Positions 41,801 through 52,089 of a DNA stretch of 64,000 bases are shown here, one piece after another; position 1 is the first letter of the stretch; each line of letters begins with the position of its first letter. Made by a program: the position numbers and the translations under genes. Source of the DNA: Symbiodinium natans. Taxonomy: Eukaryota > Sar > Dinophyceae > Suessiales > Symbiodiniaceae. The DNA is taken from the NCBI GenBank assembly GCA_905221605.1, contig CAJNDS010001480.1, forward strand, positions 521,001-585,000, read 5' to 3'. Below the pieces are notes generated by a model. That model made no database searches. It saw only the letters and a program-made list of their open reading frames with translations, and had not been told where the DNA came from.

Positions 41801-44800
41801 CCCAGTTTCCCTGCGGCAAGAACATCACTTCGACGGATCAAAAGGACTGCTACGTCCGCTTCTCTTTCGCCGACTACGACCCTCGCAAGCCACGGGCCCA
41901 GACCGAAACTCAAGGGTTTAGGGTTTAGGGTTTAGGGTTAGGGTTTAGTGTTTAGGGTTTAGGGTTTAGGGTTTAGGGTTTAGGGTTTAGGGTTTAGGGT
42001 TTAGGGTTTAGGGTTTAGGGTTTAGGGTTTAGGGTTTAGGGTTTATCATGGGACTCTACCTCGGACCCCTAAGGTTGTACCCTTGGGTTTGCAGACCCTT
42101 CTTTAGAATCCTCGAGTATATTAGGGGAACCTCTTAGGGGTACCTCCCCTAAACCCCTAAACCCTAAACCCTAAACCTAAACCCTAAACCCTAAACCCCA
42201 AAACCCTAAACCCTAAACCCTAACCCCTAAACCCCTAAACCCTAAACCCCTAAACCCCTAAACCCCTAAACCCCTAAACCCCTAAACCCCTAAACCCCTA
42301 AACCCCTAAACCCCTAAACCCCTAAACCCTAAACCGGGCTCCAAGTTGGACTCCCTTGACTCGAAACATCTCATGGTCCAGGGCCTGAAACTTCAATTTT
42401 TTAACACATGCGGGTTTCCGAAATCAGGGGGTGCCCTTGTGGGGGTTCCTTGAAACAGAATTAGAGCATTTTGGTGTATATAAGGGGTAGCCCTCCCCCA
42501 ACACATCAGCAGAGTTTTCCTCGCCTCCTGACCACCCAAACCCCCAAAATCGCAAGGCCTAGCCCCCCCCTTCTGCGCCAAACGGAAACCCAAGACGAAC
42601 CCTACGCCCGAGGCCCTAAGCCCTAAGCCCTAATCCTAAACTCGAAGCGGCTGCAAAGAAAGAAGCCGGGTAGTGACAGCTTCGGCAAAGTGCGGCTGTG
42701 ATACCTCCAGGAAGTGGCAGCCTGGGCGCTGCAAGGAGGAGATGGACACCTACAGGGTGGGGCCCCCTAGTTATAAGTAGAGTTATAAGGGCCCTAAATT
42801 GGGTTATAAGGACCCTAAGTTAGGTTATAAGTCCCTTAACTACAGTTAGTATAGTAAGGGGGCCCCACCCTGTACTATCGGACTCTGCACTCCACGGGTT
42901 ACCACCACGACTTTCATAACCGTTGACCTGGAGCAGGGAAAGGCAACTTTTGCGCCACCTCAGCCGGCGCACTCCTTGTGGGGGGAAAGTTCTTTGAAGA
43001 GGCAGGCTTTTCGTGCAAGCAGGCATTAAGCTGCCTCAGGAGGGTTCATCATGGGGTATGTTTATTTCTTGACGATGATCAGCGGATGCACATGTACATG
43101 CACAGAAGTAAGCTTGTTAGCTTCACTAGTGTCCCAGCAGTCAAGAAGCCCTAAACACTCAACCCAACAACTGTATGTACTCCATTCCTGCAGGTCCAGA
43201 TAGCGGGAGAAGCCGATACAACAGCAACTAAACAACTTTCACTGTAATTTCAGAAATACATAAGCAAGAAAAAATTCAGTATCAAAAAAAGAATATATAT
43301 ATATATATGTATGTGTGTGTATGTATGTGCACATATGTGTGGATATGCATGTATGTGTTTACATGGTCTTAGCATCTTAGTTCTTAAGGTATCTGTGCAA
43401 CTCCTCGTGCTCGAAACTCTAGAGCTCTACACTCTAACCCGATTCAGTAGCTCGTGTGACAGAAGCTGTAAGCCATTACACCTGCAAGTGCATTGGCGGA
43501 TTTGCGAAAGTTTGCACATGTAAATCAGATTCAAGCGTATGTTCTAATCCGAAAGCCCTAAGCCCTAAGCGCTAAACCCGAACCCTGCACACTGAACCCT
43601 AAACCCTAAACCCTAAACACTAAACACTATCCCGAGCGCCTCAGGCTTAAGAACAAGTACGCGCACCTCACCAACAACTCCATCTCCAAGAAGGCGGAGG
43701 CAGGTGGTGTCTCTAACCCTAAACCCTAAACCCTAAACCCTAAACCCTAAACCCTAAACCCCGAATCCCATCAAGTGATGCCCTAAACGTGATTCCTGGG
43801 TCCTCAATTTGCTACTATGGTCTAGTTTAAACGGTAAACCCTCTAAATCCTTATCTAGTCGGTATGTATATACATATATATATGTATGACATATGTGTAT
43901 AGGTATATATATATATATAAATAAGTCTTCGACAGGGTCCCTAGGCTGAGCTACTCCAGGTTATTCTTTTCGGGTGTCCTATATCAGGGTTTAGGGCTCA
44001 GGGTTTTGGAATTTTAGATTACGAAGCTGGGTTCAAGTAAGATTGGCGGTTTGCCCACTCTCCAAGCTGCACAGTGAAGGTATGAAACCACCTCAGAAGC
44101 CTCAAACTCTGGTACGAACTCAGCACCCCTAAGCCCTAAAAGCCCACAAGCTTTAACACAGCAACCCCTAAGCCCTAAACCCTAGCCCTAAACCCTAGCC
44201 CTAAACCCTAAACCCTAAACCCTGTTTAAGGAGCCAGGGCACCTTGTCGATCCACTGCTTCCGACTTCCTTTCTTGCTGGCCTTGGCTTTGGTATCCACG
44301 CCCTCTTTGTGCTCAAAGGGTTTAGGGTTTAGGGTTTAGGTGTTGGGTTTAGGGTTAGGGTTTAGGGTTTAGGTTTTAGGGTTTAGGGTCTAGGGTTTAA
44401 GGTTTAGGGTCTAGGGTTTAGGGTTTAGGGTTTAGGGTTTAGGGTCTAGGGTTTAGGGTTTAGGGTTAAGGGTTTAGGGTCTAGGGTCTAGGGTTTAGGG
44501 TTTAGGGTTGTGTGTACGCGTTTGGCTATTTTCGGTACTCCTCGGATCTTGGGATCACTGCGCTCCAACAAAACATAATGCATGAAGGTACTTCTCTACA
44601 TTAGGATCCCTTTAGGGTTTAGGGTTTAGGGATCGGGTGCCGCACCATATATGGGACCACGACAAGGTGACCCTGGTTTAGGGTTTAGGGTTTAGGGTTT
44701 AGGGTTTAGGGTTCAGAGAAAGATGCCAATTTGGGACTACCAGTGAGACCGGATCTGTCCCCTGTAGAACTACGGTTCCTGCTGCTCAGATTGCACGGTA

Positions 44801-47800
44801 TCAGATTAACATGAATGTGAGATAGCCAAAGACGCGAACTACACTTGAGGTTCTTCCCGCCACAAGTCCTAAACCCGGTAGGTCCGAAACACCGAAGAAA
44901 CCTAAAACCAAACACCCTAAACCCTAAACCCTTAACCCTAGAATTGAAGCCTCCAGGGCTTCGAGGAGGAGAAGGATGACACCATGTGGCACAGCGATGA
45001 GTCATGCGCTCAACATCTGCGTGCACCGTGTCACGAGTTGTTTCGGGAGTTCTTGTGAGGATACCAACCCCCCCAAACCCCGAACTAAGAACGAAACCTT
45101 AAACATTAAAACCCTAAACCCTAATAAACCCTAAAACCCCAGCAGCCCTCAGCCCTAAGCCCTAAACCCAAAACACCTCCAAGTCTGCAGCCCTAGTCTA
45201 CGGCTAGTTATATGTGCCTTTGACATGGTCCCTTACCTCCGGTAAAGGGCTCTGATTTATGGGTCCTTGGGTTGCATGGGAACCCTAAACCCTAAACCCT
45301 AAACCCTAAACCCTAAACCCTAAACCCTAAACCCTAAACCCTAAACCCTAAACCCTAAACCCTAAACCCTAAACTCCCCTTCTAAGGGCTCATGCTAAGG
45401 GGACATGTAACGACCCCAAGACCTTAACCCTGAATCCCAATGGATGAGAGGCTCGCAAGTCTGAGCCCGAGGCTCCAGGGTTTAAGGGTTGAGGTTTAGG
45501 GTTTAGGGTTTAGGGTTTAGGGTTTAGGGTTTAGGGTTTAGGGTTTAGGGTTTAGGGTTTAGGGTTTAGGGTTTAGGGTTTAGGGTTTAGGGCTTCAGGT
45601 GTGTCCCCGCTGGGTTCTAGGTGCATATGGTACCTCAATAAAGGGTATCATTGAGGGAACCTTCTGGGGGTACGACCTCAGGGGTACCACCCTGGAACCC
45701 CTGACAAGCCCGAAAGCTCTTTTCCCCTACACTAAACCCCTAAACCCTAAACCCCCTAAACCCCCTAAACCCCCTAAACCCCCTAAACCCCCTAAACCCC
45801 CTAAACCCCCTAAACCCCCTAAACCCCCTAAACCCCCTAAACCCCCTAAACCCCCTAAACCCCCTAAACCCCCTAAACCCCCTAAACCCCCTAAACCCCC
45901 TAAACCCCCTAAACCCCCTAAACCCTAAGCCCCCCCCCCCCCTAAACCGTAAACCGACTCAAAGTGACTCAGCCGAACTAGGCCAGGTCTGTTGCACAGC
46001 ACTTCCATTTTTACTTTCGAGGTTTAGGGTTTAGGGGGTTTAGGGTTTAGGGTTTGGGGTTTGGGGTTTGGGGTTTAGGGTCCAAAGCCCTAAACCCGTA
46101 AACCCCCTGGACTCTCTGCTTAGGTGGCTTCCGGGTCCCCAAACCTATGCCCTGAAGCACCGAAGCCCCAAGTGCAAGGACCCTGCGGGAGCTTAGAATC
46201 CTATTTTTTCAGGGTTTGGTGTTTAGGGTTTAGGGTTTAGGGTTTAAGGTTTAGGGTTTGGGGATTTGGGTTTCGGGTTTAGAGCTCCCTTAGCCCACAA
46301 GAGTACTGGCACAGGTTCCAGGAGTACTTGGCCAGCTCCGGATTTCAACGGGACGGTCGGCCGCTGGAGGAGCGAGGGTTCAGGGTTTAGGGTTTAGGGT
46401 TTTGCATTTAGGGTTTAGGGTTGCCCTAAACCCCGAAACCCTGAACAGGGTTTGCGGTGTAGGGCTTTGGGGCTTGCATACCGAAACTCTAAACTCTAAA
46501 CTCTAAAACCCTAAGCCCTAAATTCGAAAACACTACATGGGGGGGTTTCCGATATCAGGGGGTACCTTATTGGGGTCCTTATTATTATTTTGGGGATCCT
46601 CCTATTTGGGGTCTTTATTGGCAGTCCCCTACTTTCGTAAACCCCCAAATCCTAAAAGCCTATAAGCCCCAATTTTTTGAATCAGGCTGTAACAGCCGTT
46701 GGGCGTAGGGTCTAGGGGCCGATTCTACGCCCGGGTTGGAGTTCAGGGTTGTTCCATGGGTTTTAGGGGTTTATTGTTTTTCGGGGTTTTAGGGTTTTAG
46801 GGCTTATAGGGTTTAGGGTTCAGGGATGCCCAATCGATTCTCAAACCCAAATGTTTCCCGCCTCCTCTTGCTCTCCTCTTTCCCACACCGTGTATAGAGC
46901 CTCAACTCAGCTTGCGTGTAAGCAGCCAGGACCCAGAGTAGGCCCTTATTCACTTTTTTATGGTTCAGGTTCCCTTATAAGCCCTTTAATTCAGCCAAAA
47001 CGCGCACGCTTTGATTCACTTATTCACTTTTTTTAGGGTTCAGGTTTCCTTTTAAGCCACTTTCGGGTCTGGGGGAAGACATTCTGCGGTTATCGGTACA
47101 TGTTCCGCATGTCTAGGCTGGGAGTCCGAACTTCTTCGCGCAGAGACACCAGGTTTAGGGTTTAGGGTTTAGGGTTTGGGGTTTAGGGTTTGGGGTTTAG
47201 GGTTTAGGGCATCCCTGCAATCCCTCAAGCCCTAAAGCCCTTGAAACCTCTGAATCGCCATGGCGCACTCCTTGCGCCCGATGCCAATGGTTGCGGATGA
47301 CTCGACTTCGAGTCAATCTGTTGGCTCCATGCCGAGGGAGCTGGCCCGGGACGGAGAGGAACCCTAGACCCGAAACCGTAAACCCTATAGAAACCCTAAA
47401 CCCTAAACCCTAAACCCTAAACCCTAAACCCTAAACCCTACACCCTAAACCCTAAACCCTAAACTAAACCCTAAACCGCGAACAGCGGTCCAGGATGGCA
47501 ATGCCATCGGCGATGCGGTAGTGGGCCTTCGGAGCCAACAGATGGAAGCTACCTCCTATATCCCCCTTGGGAATTGTTCTAAACCCCTAAACCCTAAACC
47601 CTAAAAAACCCAAGAGGATATTAAAAAACATTGCTTTTATTAAGGTTCTAAGGGGAGTATGGCCTCAGTTGCAATGGTGGTACTTTGACAGCGGCAGCGA
47701 AGTCACCTAATCGCTCGGAGCACTGGCTTTGCAGCGCCGCTTCTCAGGGTTTAGGGTTTAGGGTTTAAGGCTTAGGGCTTAGGGCTTAGTGCTTAGGCTT

Positions 47801-48553
47801 TCAAAGGACGAGGATGGGCACCCTCCATGGGTTCGACTCCGATCACGTTCCTTGTGGATCGCGCAGGGGCGACTCCGCGACACTAAACCCTCATAGCCCC
47901 AAACCTTGAGACCCTAAACCTAAAACCCTAAACCCTAAACCCTAAACCCTAAAACCCTGAACCCTAAACCCCAAACCCCAAACCCCAAACCCTAAACCCT
48001 AAACCCTAAACCTTAAACCCTAAACCCAGGATCCGTGGCTTGATGTGGTACAGCCTGCCATGAAGTTTGCCGTCCTCCGCTCTCTTGAAGCAGTGGGGGA
48101 TCCAAGCTGCGGTTTAGGGTTTAGGGTTTAGGGTTTAGGGTTTAGGGTTTAGGGGTCTAGGGTTTAGGCTTAGCAGATACAGTTTGAGGGTGTTTCAGGG
48201 CTCAGGGCTTGCGGCTCGGGCACTGTAAAATCGTATGAAGAGCCCCTAAAGTATCTACGGAAAGAATCAAACCCTAAACCCGAAACCCTAAACCCTAAAC
48301 CCTAAACCCTAAACCCTAAACCCTAAACCCTAAACCCTACACGGTAGTTCAGTTGAGGTTCAGGTCATGAAGGAGTGGTGACCCCTACAAAAGCCCTAAG
48401 CCTCAGCCCTAAACTTCCCCTATCAGGTTTAGGGTTTCGGGTTTAGGGTTTAGGGTTTAGGGTTTAGGGTTTAGGGTGTCCGAGGCACAAGACAGCGTGG
48501 TCCATCGCGCAAGCTCCTTCGAGCTCTTTGGATACGACTTCATGGTCGACGAG
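38835..48553 (+). CDS. Tubulin-tyrosine-ligase-like protein (TTLL3/8-like), nine exons of the catalytic region
   Basis: Nine short segments (38,835-38,890; 39,615-39,647; 41,037-41,067; 41,845-41,888; 43,645-43,693; 44,957-45,000; 46,304-46,351; 48,030-48,089; 48,485-48,553) join in frame into about 145 codons. They match the TTL domain in order: WIAQKYIENP, FDIRQWVLVT, W.PLAAWFYQDCYVRFS, HLTNNSISKK, MW..., FQEYLASSGF, QPAMK and SFELFGYDFMVDE. TTLL enzymes are ATP-grasp ligases that add amino acids to tubulin tails. The FDIRQW, WFY-D-YVRFS and HL-NNS signature is closest to glycylases of the TTLL3/TTLL8 type, which modify axonemal tubulin; this is a motif judgement only. Not found are the N-terminal ATP-binding part and the C-terminal stretch expected after the DFMVDE segment (WLIEVN-type). 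Donors are GT, GC and GA; acceptors are AG|G or AG|T. Introns hold heptamer arrays and transposon relics. The two exon borders of intron 6 are ambiguous. Confidence 0.9.
39308..39393. mobile_element. Family 2 element, left end lost, in TTLL intron 1
   Basis: AACAGTCCTTAATAGGGATT and its inverted right arm AAGGACTGTTAGTAGGAGGGGG are present; the outer terminus is changed. Confidence 0.7.
39615..39647 (+). CDS. TTLL exon 2 (33 bases)
   Basis: It completes a Lys codon, then reads FDIRQWVLVT and ends with AG. Acceptor GCTCAG|G, donor AG|GCCACT (GC type). FDIRQW is a diagnostic TTLL motif. Confidence 0.92.
39814..39902. mobile_element. Small inverted-repeat element in TTLL intron 2
   Basis: CAGTTCTCAAAAGTATGGTC mirrors GGCCATTATTTGAGAACTG. 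It is similar to 8556-8649. Confidence 0.6.
40568..40660. mobile_element. Diverged family 2 element in TTLL intron 2
   Basis: TTGGGATGTTCCCC, then GGGATTGTAGT and AAGGACTGCTATAGG; the right terminus is not preserved. Confidence 0.6.
40801..40908. repeat. Purine tract of GGGGGGAA units
   Basis: About ten G6AA-type units ending in a run of G. It is entirely within TTLL intron 2. Confidence 0.9.
41037..41067 (+). CDS. TTLL exon 3 (31 bases)
   Basis: It completes Arg, then reads WSPLAAWFYQ. Acceptor TTTGCAG|G. The best join to exon 4 uses a GA donor (CAG|GACC); AGGAC is repeated at both ends of the intron, so the exact cut can shift without changing the protein. Confidence 0.88.
41475..41573. 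mobile_element. Inverted-repeat element, family 6, in TTLL intron 3
   Basis: CCATGTACCCATCTAGTATA mirrors TATACTATATGGGTACATGG, each followed or preceded by GGGCC. Half copies occur at 11,983-12,020 and 49,810-49,850. Confidence 0.7.
41845..41888 (+). CDS. TTLL exon 4 (44 bases)
   Basis: It reads DCYVRFSFADYDPR plus two bases. Acceptor AAAAG|GAC, donor AA|GCCACG. It continues WFYQ into the D-YVRFS motif of the family. Confidence 0.9.
41917..42046. repeat. TTTAGGG array in TTLL intron 4
   Basis: About 18 units beginning 29 bases after the donor. Confidence 0.97.
42147..42335. repeat. CCCTAAA passing into CCCCTAAA octamers, TTLL intron 4
   Basis: About 11 consecutive octamers (42,241-42,325) follow ordinary heptamers. 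Orientation is opposite to the array at 41,917. Confidence 0.95.
42753..42872. mobile_element. Family 1 element, 120 bp, in TTLL intron 4
   Basis: TA flanks at 42,751-42,752 and 42,873-42,874. Identical in length to the other intact copies. Confidence 0.94.
42873..43644. other. Unique part of TTLL intron 4
   Basis: It carries almost no heptamers to 43,555. It contains a TATG/TGTG microsatellite (43,293-43,350) and ordinary unique sequence. No protein was recognised. Confidence 0.6.
43645..43693 (+). CDS. TTLL exon 5 (49 bases)
   Basis: It completes Lys, then reads LKNKYAHLTNNSISKK. Acceptor CTCAG|G, donor AAG|GCGGAG. HLTN-S-KK is the most diagnostic TTLL motif seen here. Confidence 0.95.
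44957..45000 (+). CDS. TTLL exon 6 (44 bases)
   Basis: It reads GFEEEKDDTMWHSD plus two bases. Acceptor CTCCAG|GGC, donor GA|GTCATG. The MW motif matches the NMW-S region of TTLL3-like enzymes. The frame stays open to about 45,045, so a later donor is possible. Confidence 0.85.
45281..45373. repeat. CCCTAAA array in TTLL intron 6
   Basis: 13 uniform units. A TTTAGGG array follows at 45,493-45,592 in the same intron. Confidence 0.97.
45493..45592. repeat. TTTAGGG array in TTLL intron 6
   Basis: 14 uniform units of orientation opposite to 45,281. Confidence 0.97.
45747..45925. repeat. (CCCCCTAAA)n nonamer array in TTLL intron 6
   Basis: About 20 units of nine bases. Because nine is a multiple of three it makes an apparent Pro-Lys-Pro open frame, which is not a gene. 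Confidence 0.96.
46304..46351 (+). CDS. TTLL exon 7 (48 bases)
   Basis: It reads YWHRFQEYLASSGFQR. It follows AAGAG and is best ended at CGG|GACGGT (GA donor) to join exon 8; the frame remains open to 46,385. It corresponds to the RFQ-HL region of TTLL3. Confidence 0.78.
46352..48029. other. TTLL intron 7
   Basis: The intron holds a family 4 element (46,536-46,650), TTTAGGG and CCCTAAA blocks, and two coding-looking unique segments: 47,260-47,366 (an ATG frame ending in TAG) and 47,812-47,882. Neither is needed for, or fits, the TTLL reading. They could be rarely used exons, or show how often GC-rich segments are open by chance. Confidence 0.6.
46536..46650. mobile_element. Family 4 element in TTLL intron 7
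   Basis: GGGGGGGTTTCCGATATC at the left and TTTCGTAAACCCCC at the right, with GGGGATCCTCCTA inside. Confidence 0.7.
48030..48089 (+). CDS. TTLL exon 8 (60 bases)
   Basis: It reads DPWLDVVQPAMKFAVLRSLE, exactly 20 codons. Acceptor ACCCAG|GAT directly at the end of a CCCTAAA array, so CCCTAAACCCAG itself supplies the 3' splice region. Donor GAA|GCAGTG. Confidence 0.9.
48090..48484. other. TTLL intron 8 (395 bases), the shortest
   Basis: It consists of a TTTAGGG array (48,113-48,155), a unique piece, a CCCTAAA array (48,268-48,338), a second unique piece and a second TTTAGGG array (48,425-48,477). GA-GCA is repeated at the two borders. Confidence 0.8.
48485..48553 (+). CDS. TTLL exon 9, last one found (69 bases)
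   Basis: It reads AQDSVVHRA followed by SSFELFGYDFMVDE. Acceptor CCGAG|GCA, donor GAG|GTTTGG. SFEL-G-DF is the highly conserved segment before the metal-binding E-N motif, whose exon was not located downstream. Confidence 0.95.
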
Positions 48554-49562
48554 GTTTGGAACTTCTTTTGTTTGGGGTTCTGGGTTTAGGGTTTAGGGTC
48601 TAGGGTTTAGGGTTTAGGGTTTAGGGTTTAGGGTTTAGGCTCCTATGTACCCACATCGCGGATCCGTAGGCCCAGGTCTACTTTTTGGCAGCCTCTTTAG
48701 CAGCAAGGTCTCCAGTATCTGATTGTTGGCAAGCACCATATGTTCTAAGCCCTAAACCCGAAACTCTAAACCCCAAACCCTAAACCCCAAACCCCAAACC
48801 TTGTCCCGAAACCCCAAACCAAACTTAAGGCGTGTCGGGTTAAGGGTGGGTGCAGATGTTTTAGCGTTTAGGGTGTAGCGTGAGGGTTTTAGGTTTAGGG
48901 CTAGAAGAAGTTGGGTCCGCGTGGGGTTTGGGTGCGGGGGTTTGAGGTTTACTTACTCAACCCCCAACAGCCCGGGTTTAGGGTTTATAAGGCTTAGCTT
49001 CGGGTTTGAAGGTTTAGGTTGTTGGATGAAAGTGAGGGCTTCCCTATGCCCTAAACCCTAAACCCCCAAACCCTAAACGGGGCATTAGCCCTGCAATTGC
49101 ATAGATCATCAGTTCCCAAGTTTCGTCTCAAGACCCTTATGGCCTTTGCCCTACCCTGAACCCCAAACCCTAAACCCTAAACCCCAAACCCTAAACCCCA
49201 AACCCTAGACCCTAAACCCCAAACCCTAAACCCTAAACCCCAAACCCTAAACCCTAACATTCACCAAGTGACTCAATCCCCTGCTTTGCAAATGGCAGAA
49301 GCGCAGAAGAAACGAATTGAGCGCCTCGAGGCCTCTCCTGCATGACCCCTGAACTCACTATTTAGGGTTTAGGGTTTAGGGTTTAGGGAGTAGGGTTTAG
49401 GGTTTCGGGTTTAGGCAACATCATGCAGTTGAGGGACCAAAGCTCTACACGTTTCGGGCTTAGGTTCAGGAGCACCCTTAACCCTAAACCCTAGACCCTA
49501 AACCTAAACCCTAAACCCTAAACCCTAAACCCTAAACCCTAAACCCTAAACCCTCAACCCAG

Positions 49563-49662
49563 CACTATGAGGCCTGCTTAGCCGCCAAATCCCCATTCGA
49601 CTCCTCGCGCAACTTCCGTGCTCCCCAGAATTCTGTGGCTCCTTCCAGCACGGTTCCTGAGG
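49563..49662 (+). CDS. Candidate exon
   Basis: A 100-base open segment after CCCAG, ending near GAGG|GTCC. It reads HYEACLAAKSPFDSSRNFRA and continues Ser/Pro-rich. It could be a C-terminal exon of the TTLL gene, but nothing in the motif pattern shows it. Confidence 0.33.
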
Positions 49663-49677
49663 GTCCATGTGCCTGCA

Positions 49678-49802
49678 GTTTAGGGTTTAGGGTTTAGGGT
49701 TTAGGGTTTAGGGTTTAGGGTTTAGGGTTTAGGGTTTAGGGTTTAGGGTCTAGGGTTTAGGGTTTAGGGTTTAGGGTTTAGGGTTTAGGTTTAGGGTTTA
49801 GG
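49678..49802. repeat. TTTAGGG array, 18 units
   Basis: One TCTAGGG unit and one hexamer slip; otherwise uniform. Confidence 0.97.
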
Positions 49803-50232
49803 AACCCTGTAGGGCCCAAGTATATTCTGTATCGATACATGGACCCTGGTGGGTCGCAACAATATGACAGCGCTCCCTCCCAGCTTACAAGGAGCTCCTT
49901 GAGTCTTGACATGGCATTCACGTGGCATTCTAGCGAGTGCTGCCTAGCAGCTCTATCCCAAAGTCGCTGTCGGCATCTTCATCGGATCCTGCTACCTAGA
50001 AGCACCCCTACCGAGAAGACGACCCATATCTAGAGTGAGACCCAGCACAAATGCCAACGCCCATACTGCATGGTGCCCCTGCAACGAAGACGATTGCACA
50101 GGCTTGGACGGGGACGGTACAAGCTCAGCTAGATAGTTTTACAGTTCTGTGTATATATGTATATATATATAATTATATGGAACATGCATACTCTTGCACA
50201 CACTTATACATATTTTTCCTCTATACATATAC

Positions 50233-50263
<31 letters not shown>

Positions 50264-51148
50264 TGCATATACACATATATACATATATACATATATACAT
50301 ATATACATATATACATATATACATATATACATATATACATGTATACATGTATACATGTATACACATATACATATATACACATAAACATATATACATATAT
50401 ACACATTTACACATCTACATATATACATATATACATGTATACATATATACATATATACATATATACATATATACATATATACATATATACATATATACAT
50501 GTATACATATATACATATATACATATATACATATATACATATATACACATATACATATATACATATATACATATATACATATATACATATATACATATAT
50601 ACATATATACATATATACATATATACATATAAGTACATGTACATGTGTGATTTTAGGTCTAGCGTTGTGTTTCTTACCCCAACCGGTAACTTGCGTTTTG
50701 TTGAACCGCCTAAAGTCCTGAAGACACACTTGCACTGCCTGACCCTCTTCAATTCCGCAAAGGTCCTAACATCTATGATATGACTTAAGTGCCTTGAAAG
50801 CTGCGCCCTAAATGCCTTCTAAGCACGAAACCCGAAACCCGAAACCCGAGCCCTAGACCCTAAACCCGCAGACCCTAGATCCGACAAGTCCCCTAGCAAA
50901 TACTAGAAAGCTGGTTCTCGACGTTCGCAACTGCCAGCTCTCTCAGTGTGGCTTCGGTGGTGTAGGGCGTAGGGTTTAAGGTTTAGGGTTCCGGATTTAG
51001 GGTTTAGGGTTTAGGCCTTAGAGTTCTCCATGGGCTTACTAGGGTTTAGGGTCTAGGCTTTCAGGGTTTAGGGTCTATCCGAAGGGAGCCGTATCATAGC
51101 CGGAACCCCAAAACAGGGACTGACCTTCAGGGGCGCGATGTCCTAGAG
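49803..51148. other. Unique segment, microsatellite, short heptamer blocks
   Basis: 49,850-50,215 is unique sequence with open plus frames but no recognised protein. The large TATACA microsatellite and then scattered heptamer variants follow. Confidence 0.6.
50220..50632. repeat. (CATATATA)n microsatellite, about 410 bp
   Basis: Mostly the octamer CATATATA with CATGTATA and CACATATA variants. It produces open frames on both strands (Tyr-Ile-His or Tyr-Val-Cys type) that are artefacts. Confidence 0.97.
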
Positions 51149-51216
51149 CCGCGTTTGCGCACCTGAAAAAGATTCATGTCCCCGACCGCGAGCCTCAACC
51201 CAAGTCGAATGACCAA
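51149..51216 (+). CDS. Candidate exon
   Basis: A 68-base segment bounded by CTAGAG and CAA|GCATGA. It reads AFAHLKKIHVPDREPQPKSN. A helical start and charged tail; no family was recognised. Confidence 0.38.
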
Positions 51217-51461
51217 GCATGAAGATGCGAGGACGACGGTCAGAGAGCGCTGAACCGTGTGGGCCCCAGATTGAATCCCTAAACCCTAAACCCCAAACCC
51301 CAAACCCTAAACCCTAAACCCTAAACCCTAAACCCTAAACCTCTAACCCCTGAACCTCTTAGACCTCAACCCCAGAGTAGGGACCCAGAGTTGAGATGTG
51401 TCTTCGTGAGCATGAAAGACGCCATGCAGTCCTTTTAAGCTGTTGGCGGATTTGTTTATAT

Positions 51462-51563
51462 GGGTTTAGGGTTTAGGGTTTAGGGTTTAGGGTTTAGGGT
51501 TCAGGGTTTAGGGTTTAGGGTTTAGGGTTTAGGGTTTAGGGTTTAGGGTTTAGGGTTTAGGGT
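51462..51563. repeat. TTTAGGG array
   Basis: About 14 units with one TTCAGGG. Confidence 0.96.
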
Positions 51564-51791
51564 AAGCTGTTGGCAGGTTTATGCGGGTTTTCGGTCTGGG
51601 GTTTGGGGTGGTTGCAATGCAGTTCTGACACTAGGGTTTGGGAGCGGGGGGTGGAGGGGGGGTCAGGAGATTAGGCAGCCCTAAACAATAAACCCTAAGC
51701 CCAAAACCCAGATACCATGCTTGATGGGTTGTTGGGTGCCTCAGTCCAAGAGTAATTGGGGTCGGAACAATTACCATAAATCTTGGTGGTG

Positions 51792-51896
51792 CTTTACTGT
51801 AACTTTAGATCCTTAGCCTTTTTGGGTTTATTGGGTTTCTGAATGAGGCAGCCAAAAGTTTAATTCATAGCTACCCTACCAAGTGCAGCCAAGAAA
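51792..51896. repeat. Empty-site homologue of 26,170-26,394
   Basis: It matches both sides of the filled locus and has a single TA (51,868-51,869) where the family 1 element sits at 26,248. Confidence 0.85.
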
Positions 51897-52037
51897 TAAT
51901 GTTCCCTTGTGGGCTGTTTGGGGAAAGGCCTCCAAGGAAGTAGCAGTGTGGATGGTAGAGGCACGGTTTAGGGTTTAGGGTTTAGGGTTTAGGGTTTAGG
52001 GTTTGGGGTTTGGGGTTTAGGGGGCCCCCTTTCCCAG

Positions 52038-52089
52038 AACTGGAGCACTTCATGGAAGCGGACGGGGGCCTGAGCTCGCTGAAGGCGAA
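52038..52089 (+). CDS. Candidate exon
   Basis: A 52-base segment bounded by TCCCAG|AA and CGAA|GTCAGG. It reads LEHFMEADGGLSSLKA. Phase 1 at the start and two spare bases at the end. Confidence 0.38.

Noticed and set aside
42650-42750. Coding-like segment with several Cys before the family 1 element
   Set aside because: It lies in TTLL intron 4, and the TTLL join of exons 4 and 5 leaves no room for it.
45599-45928. Open frame coding repeated Pro-Lys-Pro
   Set aside because: It is made by the CCCCCTAAA nonamer array, which lies wholly inside TTLL intron 6.
47260-47366. ATG frame of about 35 codons ending in TAG
   Set aside because: It lies in TTLL intron 7 and does not fit the TTLL reading. 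Kept only as a warning that GC-rich unique segments are often open by chance.
50051-50783. Long open frames rich in Tyr, Ile, His, Val and Cys on both strands
   Set aside because: They come from the CATATATA microsatellite, which has no stops in several frames.
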